The position numbers and the translations under genes are program-made. DNA of 64,000 nt, taken from contig JABANP010000042.1 of the NCBI GenBank assembly GCA_013115135.1, forward strand, positions 124,001 through 188,000. Reading direction: 5' to 3'. The number at the start of each line of letters is the position of its first letter. The first letter of the stretch is position 1. Shown one piece after another: positions 1-10,351 of this stretch. The stretch comes from Perkinsus olseni (lineage: Eukaryota > Perkinsozoa > Perkinsida > Perkinsidae). The notes under the pieces were generated by a model. It was not told the origin of the DNA. It did no database searches and worked only from the letters and a program-made list of their open reading frames with translations.

Positions 1-1082
1 GTGGTGCAACCGTGCATTTCTGCTGTCAGCTTCCGTCCTGGCTTACACCGGCCACGATCGAAGCAGCTCTACTCCATCAAGGTCCTAAGGCTGATCTCTT
101 CAGCCTCTCTATGATGGCCTGTGCCCTGGCGTATGAGGAGAACTTTGATGTCGATTCGTAAGGGGAAGCGGGTCGCTGTGCTGTTGCATCGCCTCCAGCA
201 GGCTCTTCGACGCTCTTTGGCGCAGCGTGCGAGACCTCATACACCGACGACTTCATGGAAGCAGTAGGGCCCTTAACTGTTGGGAACCACACGCACGGGC
301 AGGGGGCAGATACCGGCGATCTCGCAGCTCTCCTGTGGGCCTTCTCTCGCCGTGGCCACTCAGAAGCCGCTAAGGACCTAGCGGCCGTTTGCGAGCATCA
401 CCTCCGGAGTTTGTCACTGGATTTACGGGTGGACTCGGGCTAGGATGAGTTGAAGCTTCAACGCTAGTTTCTGCTCAGGCAATGGCGCTGTGGGGCATGG
501 CCAATGCTGGTCACCTTCTTCCCTTCTCACATCGGGAAAGATATTTTGACTTGCATTCAGGAAGAGACGAGTGAGCGAAGACTTCTCTAGACTTCCTCTC
601 GGCTCTCCCTTCGCTTCACCTTCCTTCGCAATCTCCTCAGTCTCCTCATCAACGGTCACGAGCCTGGTAGCAGTCGGCCGGATGTGTCCCACACTGAGCC
701 TTCCGCTGCCATCCCCTCTGCACTCTGTGGCAGCCACTGATCTATGGCAGCTCACGTTGGTGCGGAACGTTCCTATTGCGCAACGCCGAACAGCCCTCAG
801 CCTGGCGATGCGGCTGAGGTCCAACACTCCCACGACGGCCGCGGCGTACTACGCAGGTGAATGAGGACCTCGGGGGCGCTGGTGATGTACTCGTCAGGTT
901 GCCTTGACCCTGAGTGGGGTTTCCTGTATCCTTCCCGGCTGCGGCTCTCCGTGCTGCGAGATCTTGTACGATGTGGCCTTGCCAAGTGCCCGTCTCGGTA
1001 CCTGCCAGTGCTGGCGTGCCATCTTGTCGGTATACTCCAGCGGCTGCAACAACCCATGCAATTGCTTCCTGTGCGTTTCTGA
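1..1082 (+). CDS. helical-repeat (RAP/OPR/HPR-like) protein, 5'-truncated
   Basis: This is the 3' part of a multi-exon gene that begins before the window. Exons joined at GT-AG borders (introns near 158-200, 264-309, about 430-480, about 570-630 and 857-897) give repeated amphipathic helices such as DLAALLWAFSRRG and RAMALWGMANAGHL. That pattern is typical of the OPR/heptatricopeptide and FAST-kinase-like RNA-binding repeats that accompany RAP domains in alveolates. No RAP domain is visible here. The last two exons (LSLAMRLRSN...AAYYAG, then GFLYPSRLRLSVLRDL and LACHL) match the end of the gene at 3514-4995 and share its phase-1 intron at the same codon, so the two are paralogues. By family the product is probably an organellar RNA-binding protein, which is an inference. 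The stop at 1080-1082 assumes no further intron; a GTATAC donor just before it leaves a longer model possible. Confidence 0.55.
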
Positions 1083-1149
1083 TGCATCACCTTCGGTTGA
1101 GTTCACGCAGTTGGTGAGGAGCGGAGGTCGAAGCTGAACTTCGTTGGAG

Positions 1150-3163
1150 ATGGCGCGGCTTCCCCTAGCGGTAGCCCGGCTCCTGAGTGTGGTCAAAGCC
1201 TCCGGGGAGCGAGGCAGAAAGATGCCCGATCTAAGAGCCCTGTTCAATGGTGCTCTACTATCACTTGAGAAAGAGTACACCAACGGCTACACTATGACAG
1301 CACCAGTGTGTCAAGACATCCTGATAGGTTTTCGGCCGAAGGGCTGAGCAAAGTCGCTTGGGCTGCAGCACGATCGAAGCACAGGGATGGGGATTTTTAC
1401 GCCCAACTCGATAGCCTCACAACCGTAAGAGCTCCTCGTTCATTCCGCCGGAGAGAACGCGAACCTCAGGAGAACGCCTCTGCCTTCTCGCCACGTAACG
1501 CCGCCCTCTTCCTCGAGTCCGTGGCAATGGATGAATCACCTTGGTCATCGGGAAGCATCGAGACGGTGGTGCAGCACTTGTCACGGTTGGGGTGCCGACC
1601 GGAGCGATCCTCGCGACGTGTGCCAAATTCTGCGGGCCTTCGTTAAGCTGCGGAAGGCTGAGAAGGCTCCGGCCTGGGCCATCACGGCTGCACTGCAGAC
1701 CATACAGACGGGCCCTTCCCGAGTAGGTGCCTCGTGTTGCTACTCGAGATGCGATGGCAGCGTTGATCTCCTCTACATATCGTTCGTAGCCCCACTCCCT
1801 CTCAGGCAGCCCTCGAGCCCTGCGTGTATGAGGCTTGTGTCGAGGAGCTGTGCTGGTCCTTGGCCAGGCTGCGGAGGACGCGAGCTCCACTGTGCAAGGC
1901 AATTGCCGAGGCCATCAACGGCGAGCGACTGGTAGCACCGTGAAGGAAGCCTCAACCATCAGGGCCTGTCACTCTCGAAACTCATTCGCTGCCTGCTCAG
2001 TGGCCTCTAGCGAGTATCGTCCAGGTTCTGGCCAACATGACCCCAAGCCGGCTGGCATCGCTCTTGCAGTCCATGGGCTTGGCCTGGGCCCCTTCTGATC
2101 CCGGTGAGATACTGGTGCCCCTTTAGGGCCGGCCCCGGTCGGCTCGGACCCCCCGTACGTGGACATCTGCCATGCCTGCTCGCTGCTTAGGACATTCGCT
2201 CGCCTCTGCTTATCGTGCGGCCATGGCCCGGCTGGTCTCTCACTGCGAAGCTGGCGCATGGGCTGGGGTGACGGCCCCCGCAATGAGTGGGGTTGTTTGG
2301 GCATGCGCCCGAGTCGGAGTTGACAGGCTCACTGACATCACCATCGGAGTGTCGCACCCGTTGATGGCTATGGACTTCAGCGTCCTGAATGCCAAGTCAA
2401 TGTTGCGTCTTTGTCCGGGCCGCTCTTAAACTACACGACGGCAAGGTATAGCCCAACCACGACAGGCTCATGGACTGTCTCCGTGCAGCTCCCAATCTGG
2501 CTGAGCCTCGATAAGTTGGCGCCGGGCCTTCGAGAAGCCGTCGCACTTCATGAGCATTAATGACCTCAGCTGCCTGACTGAGGCCTTGCCGTCGTCAGCA
2601 GGAGCGACCAGCAGTGGAACTGCGGAGTACGAATAGAGCACCACGGATCCCCCGCTGAGTCCTCTTCTTAGTCTTGTCGCAGCGATGTGGAAGAGAACAG
2701 CGGCTGTTGTACGAGAGCTTGGCAATGGCACTCCGCGAAAAGGTCAGCGGTCCGGCGTGCTCGCGCTCCCCTTCGATGGCCTGATGTCAGCCAAGGTGGA
2801 GGCTATGGCGCTTTTGATACGGTTCACTCGACACGCTCCTCTGCAAGAGGTGGCGGCCGTTGCCGAACACGTGGCACGGTTGGAAGAGCGAAGTGGCCCC
2901 CCTCCTGAGCAGCGGCTGCTTGTGGCCCTTGGGGAGGATGGAAGCTGTTCACCTGTTGCCCGAGGCCTTGGTCGATGCAGCGCTAGAGTCTCTCGAAGTA
3001 CTGTTGTGCAACCGACTTCTGGCCTATTTTTGTTCTTCAGCTGGGCTCTGTGGATCCACTGTGGGTTTCGAAGGTTTGCATCGCCCTGTCGAGCAGGAAA
3101 GGGCATTGCCGAGAGGCCTCCGAGCTGCTCTTCTCACGATACTCAGACAGGGCAGGCTGGTGA
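1150..3163 (+). CDS. helical-repeat (OPR/HPR-like) protein
   Basis: The ATG at 1150 follows an in-frame stop and opens a long helical stretch (ARLLSVVKASG, LRALFNGALLSLEKE). Later exons carry the same repeat style: EGLSKVAWAAARSKHRDG, DVCQILRAFVKLRKAEK, SRLASLLQSMGLAW, PAMSGVVWACARVGVDRL, VEAMALLIRFTRHAP, and a final exon VCIALSSRKG ending SRYSDRAGW at the TGA 3161-3163. The L/W-A-hydrophobic spacing suggests stacked helical hairpins used for RNA binding, but no named domain is certain. Between about 1560 and 1600 the frame changes inside an otherwise continuous repeat next to a GGGG run, so a 1-nt indel is as likely as a short intron. Several introns here are inferred only from frame changes. 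It could be the 3' half of the preceding gene rather than a separate gene. Confidence 0.5.
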
Positions 3164-3452
3164 GCTAAGGGCATCCAAGCTATATCCAGTCCACACAGCC
3201 ACGGAGCGACACTAGCTGGATTTAACGGAGAGGTTTCGCCGGTTATTCTTGTTGTTATCGCTACTACTCGCACTACCGATCACTGCCGCGGCGAATCGGC
3301 TGCTATTCAACTATCTCAGGATCTCCAGCAAGTTACTGCAGCAACGCTCAGTGACATCTTCGCGGCTTTAGTTGAGCATTCCCCGGGTGCGTTGTGGGAA
3401 GGTACCCGTTTCAGCCGTAGCGCATGTGGACATTCCGGATCTGTGACAGATC
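3164..3452. other. intergenic spacer between two helical-repeat genes
   Basis: About 290 bp between the stop of one repeat gene and the hairpin before the next. No convincing coding exon or RNA gene was seen. A short palindrome (GGATCTGTGACAGATCC, near 3437-3453) abuts the larger hairpin. Confidence 0.4.
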
Positions 3453-3513
3453 CGTTCGCTCAACACCGAGTCAAAGACAGATCATCTGTCTTTGACTCGG
3501 TGTTGAGCGAACG
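3453..3513. repeat. perfect 30-bp inverted repeat with 1-nt loop, abutting a start codon
   Basis: Bases 3453-3482 (starting CGTTCGCTCAACACCGAG) are the exact reverse complement of 3484-3513, with only C3483 between them. The right arm ends at the base before ATG 3514. As RNA this would form a very stable 30-bp stem in the 5' leader of the next gene. It could be a foldback element, a translational or RNAi signal, or a palindromic assembly artefact. Confidence 0.85.
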
Positions 3514-4995
3514 ATGGCGAGGATGGGCGGCCTTGACCCATTGTCATTGCCTCTGTCGATCGGAAGGTCAGGTCCCGCCTCGATCGGCCGGACGGGTTTG
3601 CCCCCTTGCTCGCACATAATGGAGACCCTGGTTGATGAGTGTTACCGGCGAGGCTGGCAAGGCTTCACTCCTGGCCAGATAAGCCGCATTCTCTGGGCAT
3701 GCGCCAAGGGCAACATCAACTCGATCATAGTAAACGCCACGCCAACTGTAAATCCGCTGGGCCAAGTTTCGTTGGACGATTTTGGAGGGGCGGAGCTGGC
3801 CAACGCCATTTGGGCCATCCACAAATTAACAGGCAACACTGTAGGGTGACCGCAGCCTCGTGGTTGTGTGAGGTTCATCAGCCGCCGTCAGTTGCCGCCA
3901 TGGTGCCCCATCGAGAAGATACCTGTCTCGTGTGCGGCGCGTGCAATGAACCTCCACGACCTCGGTGTTCTAGCATTTGCATTGGCCAGAGTCAAGGGGA
4001 GCGCAGCAGACGGGTGAGCGACGAATTGCGCCGCCAGTGCTCCGCTAGAGTGCTGCCCGTTCGCGATAGCCACGGCTGTGAGTTACCATCCTCAGTGTGT
4101 TTGATGGTGTCTGGCAGCGCTTGAACGGTATTCTCACTGATAGCACCGCGGCAGCCGGAAGAGGTAGGCGACGAGCGCCATTGCTGCAACGTGTGGCCCA
4201 CTTCCGCCGTGTGGGAATCTCTCTGCTCCTTAGTAGATGCAGCTAACTTTAGCTTCGATCATGTGGTCGTTTGCGCGGAGAGATCGATTGGACGAAGTTC
4301 AGGAGATGAGCTCATGGGTCACGGACGCGCTGCCACAACTACCGGCTGAGACGCAGGTGGTCCTTGCCCGGCTCTAAACACCCGGCCAGTCCGACTGCCG
4401 CAGTCGCTCGCCAGCTCTCGCGCCTCAGGGACTCGCGCTGTGGGCGTTGGCGAAAGCCAAGCTGCGCCTTTCTGTATATGCAGCCAGAAGTATACGACGG
4501 AGTTTGCTCTCCAGACCGAGTAGGCCGACTTCTTTCGACTGCGTTTGCTCATCTGAATGTGAATAGCCTCTCCGCAGCTGTCTTTCCAGTTACACGCCAC
4601 ACAGCGAATGCTTTGGTTAACCTGTGGGTACTTCGACCATCTCAGAGGGTGGTCTTCCCCGGCCCTCTGAATTATTACCCCCCTGGCGACCTGTGGAAGC
4701 TAGTGGGTATAACGGCTGCCACCCCCATGCAAAGACGCGAAGCACTCTCACTAGCCCTGAGAAATCGGGGCGCGAGTGTTCCCTCGGCCGCAGCTCATTA
4801 CGCAGGTGAGAGCTCGACTGCTGGTCATTGAGCGCTCTCAATCTCTGCTCCCATGCAGGCTGTCTTACGGTTGATGAAGGCTTTCTGCAGGGCTCTAGGC
4901 TACGACTGAGCATACTCCGGGGCTTAGCGTGTTTCCACCAGACCCCGCCGAAATATTTGTCTAAGCTTGCATGCCATCTGTCTGATTTGGCCTAG
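3514..4995 (+). CDS. helical-repeat (OPR/HPR-like) protein
   Basis: The ATG at 3514 directly follows the hairpin. The exons encode a chain of helical motifs: GQISRILWACAKGNI, GAELANAIWAIHKL, MNLHDLGVLAFALARVK, LTLASIMWSFARRDRLDE, GLALWALAKAKLRLS and HTANALVNLW. They end with LSLALRNRG...AAHYAG and, after a GTGAGA...CAG intron near 4806-4858, TVDEGFLQGSRLRLSILRGL and LSKLACHLSDLA before TAG 4993-4995. The C-terminal two exons are clearly homologous to those ending at 1082, including the intron position, so this is a tandem paralogue. By family it is likely an organelle-targeted RNA-binding protein; no transit peptide can be asserted and no RAP domain is seen. Introns are about 40-70 nt. Confidence 0.6.
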
Positions 4996-5998
4996 TGTGT
5001 GGTGCCCGTTTCGGAAAACTTGCTCGTCCCCTGTATTGTGTTTGTCACACAACCTGCGTATCTGTGGCCCTCCTAGCCCATTCCTGTGGTGTCTTCAAGA
5101 CAAGACAAGACACTGTCTTGTGTTTTAGTCGAGGTTTGGCACGCGAAGGCAATGAACTGTATTTCGGATGTAATAAGCTCTGAAGCCTGATACTTCAAAT
5201 CATGTAGATCAGCTCTGGACAATTTTTTTGACCGGGCTGTATCTACCTATTGGATATTTCTTCTCCCTGTTAAGTGCGTTGTCAACTTATTAAGTATTCA
5301 ACACAAAATGGGAGTGATAGTAAACGACTGGTAGTGAGAGTAGGCCTTCCTGCAATGGATATTTTTCCACCAAGCAACGACACTGGTTCAGATGTTCTTC
5401 TACTAGTGGATAATAGATAGAGAATAGATAGGTAGAATAGTTAAGATGTGTTATCGAGCGTAAGAGTTATGGGACATGACAGCAGGGAAAGCTAACCGAG
5501 TTATAACCGGACGACGACTGCGACCACGATGTTTGCACTCAAGAAGTGAGAGTGAGCATCTTAGCTGGTCACGAATCTGACTGAGCCTGAACATACTGTC
5601 ATTTGGTTTACCTATTTGCTATGAGCTACTGATGACTAATAAATGATACTCTAAAAAAGAGAGAGCGACCCTGCAAATAATGAAAACGGTGGCCCCGTGA
5701 CGAGACTACAGCTCGCCTTGATAACCCTTGTTGAGGTCAAACGGAACAAGGCAGCGAGCCCAGTCACATTAATGATGATGAAAGATGTTACAAGTATTGC
5801 TATGTAACAGGTCTTGCGCCGTCAGCGTACTTAGCCGCTAATGCCGCAGGCGTAAGACAGTGATCACGCTTTTTTGAATACGATTAACACTCATTTACTT
5901 CATCCAGCGACCAAAAATGCGATATGATACCTACCGGTTCGACAAGGCGACCTTCTTCTAGTGATAGCATCGGCTCTGAAGGAATGATGCCAAGCACT
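4996..5998. other. 1 kb intergenic region between convergent genes
   Basis: AT-richer DNA between the + strand repeat gene and the - strand CCCH gene, so it holds two 3' ends. No coding exon was supported. A small palindrome ACAAGACACTGTCTTGT (5105-5121) and A/T-rich tracts are present. No tRNA, snRNA or transposon signature was recognised. Confidence 0.5.
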
Positions 5999-7046
5999 CT
6001 ACCGTTGACAGCGATAGTCACCTTGTTGAGAATAGAACATCAATAGAGACTCGGACAACTCTGGTGCGAGCTTTGTGGCAACAGCTGGGCCAGAGATGAC
6101 GGGTGTGCCTTCTGACACCTTTGAGGGAAGTAGGTCGGAGATTGAACGGCTCGCTTTGGCGGCGGCATCGGAGTTGACCAGATTGAAGCATTGAGCCAAT
6201 ATCATCTCACTGGCTTGAATCCTACTGTGCGACATCGGGCAGGAGGTGTCATTACACTGGCCGACCACGAAAGCCGGGCAGATCTTATCAGCATCCCTCG
6301 AATAAAAGTCCCGTAGTTCGTATATCGAATGGGCATATTGACAATCAGGATCACAGCAACTCGGACGCGTGCAAATTTTGGTCTTGTAAAAGTTAGGACG
6401 GGCAGCAAGCTCCTCCAGGCAGTGAGCGTAGGTGCAATGGTCACCGTACTTGCAGCTTCCTCTGATATAGTGACGACAAAACTGAAAACAACAGCGACGG
6501 TGACGCTGGGCTGAGTATTAAAGGGGCGCTTACTTTAGTTTTATAAAGTTGCCTTCTCATAGCACTTCCAGATCCACTGCTCTGATCGTCAACAGCCGGA
6601 GCCCGAAGCGGATGATGTCCTAACTGCCTCGACTGCTGAAAATAGTACTGCGGTGGTGGTGGCGGCGGCACAGAGCCAGTCGTAAATCTTCTCCCGCCAG
6701 TAGCAGCACCATAAGCATTGGGATGGGACATCGGTAGTAGGGCTTCCAACATGTAGCTGAGCGCACTTACGGACAGCCCCGCGATATCCGTACTCAAAAC
6801 CATTAGTAAGTTGTAAAAATGTACTCTCTAATACGATCAAAGTATTAGTGACAGGTGACGGTGTCATCATTCACGCAGGCTCATCAACGCCTGCGCGTGT
6901 GCGACGGTGGGCAGGTGTACCAACCTGACTAAAACTGGCGGCGCCCGACGGAGCTCATGATGAAAACTCACCTCTAATCTTTCTCGTCCATATCGGGTTG
7001 TAGGGACGGGAACCTGTCCAGCATCTGACTCCTCAGGTTCCTCCAT
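5999..7046 (-). CDS. CCCH-type zinc-finger RNA-binding protein (three fingers)
   Basis: Read from ATG 7046 (MEEPEESDAG) through short introns to TAG at 5999-6001. The central exon is Pro/Gln/Ser-rich (a PPPPPP run) and ends before the intron GTAAGCG...TTTTCAG (about 6480-6531). The next exon opens with a textbook finger, FCRHYIRGSCKYGDHCTYAH (C-x7-C-x5-C-x3-H), then ICTRPSCCDPDCQYAH, then ICPAFVVGQCNDTSCPMSH (C-x7-C-x4-C-x3-H). Tandem CCCH fingers of this kind bind RNA and usually act in mRNA stability or processing, so an RNA-binding role is well supported while the target is unknown. The Pro-rich N-terminal part and the C-terminal tail show no known domain. The start is less certain: ATGs at 6803 and 6732 are also in frame with the finger exon. 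Confidence 0.75.
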
Positions 7047-7384
7047 CTCGGTTGTAGGTAGCACGCCCAGGACACTTGGAAGGCGATGAGGACGTTGATG
7101 GTCGTAGCTGAGGAGAGCGCAAGATTCGAACCACCGTATCATGAGCTGAATTACTCAGATAAAGAACCATGGTCCTTCCACCGTTGCCACCAACGGTCGG
7201 GCCAATCTGAGCGGTCCTCAGCGGGGGACCCGACGCGGTTCAAGAATGCCGGTGTCGGCCTGAGGAGGCCTCTCATGGAGCGAAGCATCGGAGTGCGTCA
7301 AACTGCCAAGTACATCCTCTCGGAGAGCAGCCCTGGAGCGCAACAAAGATGTCTACGGAAATGAATGCTCTGCAGGGGCATGCT

Positions 7385-9906
7385 TCATTGAGTGGGGCGG
7401 AAGCTACCGCAAGGTCCCAGCAAAGGGTGGGGCAGGAGGGTCGGGGCAGTCCCCCAACTCCCTGCTGGCGCCACGGAGGGCGCTGTTCCCCATGGCCGTT
7501 GCTGAGAGGCAACAGCACTGACCGAGGCGGCCGGCACAGCGACGAACTGACCAGAAAGGCGTGAGGACGAGGAACACAGTGAATGCTTGGTACCCTCGGG
7601 GGAGGCTGGGCGCTGGTCTGACTGCCTAGGGTGTCCGTAGTAGCAACAAAAGAGTCGTCCAGCGACAAAAAGGAGGAGGCATCGAGAACCTGCGCCATGT
7701 GAAAAGACTCTGACCCCATCGCGATGATGCTACCAGCGAGCTCTGGTCAACATCACGGAAGCCCGGCAGGGGGGACTGCAGTCGGCGATGATAGACCGGG
7801 GGCCTGCTGCTGCTGGCGAACGACTCGTGAAGGGATTGGCTACAGAGAGGCGTGAACGAATCACCGCGGAGAAGGCTCACTTACAAGCCCAAGGTGGGGG
7901 CGAGGGCTCCGACGGGCTCGGGCTGAGGTAGATGGCGACCGGACACTCGCACTGTCACCTGGCCGTGAACTGTTTCGAGTCATCATGGGCTCGGGCTGGC
8001 TTACAGGGGTCCCGCTAGACGGCGGCTTGACTGCTGAAACGCCTGATAGAAGATTGAATAGCGACCAGCCTCGAGGGGGGATTGTGACGACCTCGCTGTG
8101 GGGGATAACACACCGACAGGTTCCCGCTCGGCAGAGGTCGATATTGTACAGAGGGTGACGGGACCACCATAGAGACCTGCACAGCATATAAGCAATGTAC
8201 CGTCGTTCAGGGGCACCTGTGATGGGGGTTCGAGAGAGGGAGCCGCTTTAGGGCTCTGAATGAGGCTTCGATGAAGGTAGTGCGGAAGCTCCCTGGCCGG
8301 CGGATGCTGAGCTTGGGCTGGCGGCTCCAGTGTCTACTGACCAACGGCACTGGGAGGAGGGACCGATGATAGAGACGCTACCCGCAAAGTCGGGACTCGT
8401 ACTAAACCGGGATGACTGTTGCCTCGATCCCTTTGCTGAGAGGGTGCCTTCTGGACTACAGCTGCTGGTAGAGCAGCCGGTGAGCAGGGCTGCAGTGACC
8501 GTTGCATGCAGATGATGGAGCCCTAGTGCGCCCACCTGCTGTGCCACTGGTCGGCGAGGTAGAGCAGGTTGAGCGGACCCGATCGAGGTACAGAGTGGGT
8601 GGGCCAACACTTCACCAATGGTGCAGCGGCGCCCTAAGGGAAGATGGTCGGGACAAGCCGATGCCCTGTAGGGTGAGCACCCTCATCTCTCACGAGAAGG
8701 CGCCGTACAAGATCCTCGGCCACTAAGGGGAAGTCGGCAGGGAACGTGAGCCTGCGCAGCATACCGGAAAAAGCGATGGCGAAGACAGTCGGGCCTGTGG
8801 TACTTCACGTTGATGATGTTGTTGACGACAGTTCTCTGGTCGGTAGCATTGAAGGGAGGTCGACCGGCAAGCAGCTCGTACAGCAGGACTCCTAGGCCCC
8901 ACAGGTCGATGCTGTGGTTGTGCCCTCGACCCAGCAACTACTAGAGCGCGATACAATGACGCCCTGGGCGCATGGCGACCATCAGGTACCATCTCCTGGC
9001 GATAGGTAGTCCAGGGTTCCACAGAACGTGTGCCGTCTGGCGTGACCGGCATGGCCGGGGACGGGTGGGGGCAGCTCAGCACACCAGCCGAAGTCCGCCA
9101 GCTTCAGAGTATCATCAGCCGTGATGAGCAGGTTCTCCTGCGACGGGGCGAATCCAGTGCAGGGGGCTCAGCAGGGGCGGTACTGGCTTGATGTCTCGAT
9201 GGATTATACCGTGTGAGTGGAGATGGCCAACTGCTTGGGCGGCCATGAGGAAGTACCTGACGGCGGTGAGCTATCAACAGACGTGAAAGGGGGTTGAAAG
9301 TTACGAATGGTGCGGTATGGAAGGGGCCATAAAAATCAGCGCAATACGATGCCTACCTGGCGGCTCTTTCCACAGGGAATCGGCGCTTATGCTGCGTTCG
9401 GAGAAGGTGATACAGTTCACCTATGGTAGTCCTCCACACGACTCGAGGGGAGCATCGTCCGACCTTTGGCACAGTACTCCAGTAGAAGGTAGACGTACTC
9501 CCTGTCCTCGAAGTGAGAGTAGAGTCTGAGTATGTTAGGATGGGCTGGTAGTCGGGACTGCACCGAGATCTCTCGCTCCACTTGACCTGAGTGGTACCGG
9601 GAAGAGACTTTGATGCGGACTGGGGCGTACCAGACAGCTGCCCCTGCTCCACGTCGCGCTTGCGAAGGCTCTTCAAAGCGTACAGGCGGCCTGACGGAAG
9701 GTTACAGCGGCAGTGACCGTTGCTGGCTCACCCGAGGGGTCGGTGGAGATCCTAACGCAAAGGACCTCACCGAAGCTGCCCTTGCCCAGCTTCTTTTCGT
9801 CCTTGCGGAGGTCTCGCAGGCTGGCATTCCGACCAAGGAGCCGGACGTGGAGGGGTATCGTCAGAGTCGCTTGAGGTAGAGCCACTTGGGGAGCCTCCGA
9901 CTGCAC
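7385..9906 (-). CDS. Aurora-like serine/threonine protein kinase
   Basis: Exons joined across 40-50 nt introns give a kinase domain in order: Gly loop LGKGSFGEV (about 9810), ATP-binding Lys in [10 protein letters not shown], the helix-C Glu in [24 protein letters not shown], catalytic loop HRDIKP (about 9205), DFGW (about 9095), activation segment [11 protein letters not shown], then [19 protein letters not shown] and [15 protein letters not shown] plus CGTLDY is characteristic of the Aurora family, which phosphorylates chromosome and spindle proteins in mitosis. The activation loop carries an insert of about ten residues ([13 protein letters not shown]). One extra G at about 9001-9003 breaks the frame between SP and EM of the conserved SPEM, so either the base is an assembly error or the copy is damaged. 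After the kinase core, Ser/Pro-rich exons run to about 7385; assigning them to this gene is an inference. The first exon upstream of 9906 was not found. Confidence 0.7.
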
Positions 9907-9997
9907 CTTCCTTACCTAAGGGACCATACACGGAGGTGTGCAGTCACTACTGAAGCATCGACGAGGCCAGCACTGAGGGCCCCCGTTCAACACAGTG

Positions 9998-10053
9998 ATT
10001 CTGAAACTCAGAATCGAAAATGCGGTTCCAGAACCGGTTCTGAGTTTCAGAAT
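9998..10053. repeat. inverted repeat in divergent promoter region
   Basis: ATTCTGAAACTCAGAA (9998-10013) is the exact reverse complement of 10038-10053, with a 24-nt loop. It lies between the divergently transcribed kinase (-) and RCC1-repeat (+) genes, a region of about 445 bp (9907-10351) with no other clear feature. It may be a paired regulator site, a hairpin in a 5' leader, or an old foldback element. Confidence 0.75.
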
Positions 10054-10351
10054 TGGTTTACTGAGCGACGCCAAGATCTCAAGGCGAAGGCGGCGCAGTG
10101 CGTTACGAAGGGCCCTTGACTGAGGCTCATTCGCTGCTACCGACCGACGTTGACTTTGATGAGGTCATCCAAAGTTATGCCATGCAGATTCCTCTCGGCT
10201 GGTGCAGGAGGACCCCACGGGAGGGGTGGTGAGAGTAGCATCGACCAACACTGCAGCAGCACGGACCATGCGTTCTCGGAATTGACCTAATTGCAGGGAA
10301 TGCAAGAAAAAATCGGGATTGGCCACCAGTAGGAAGAATTTCACCTCGATC

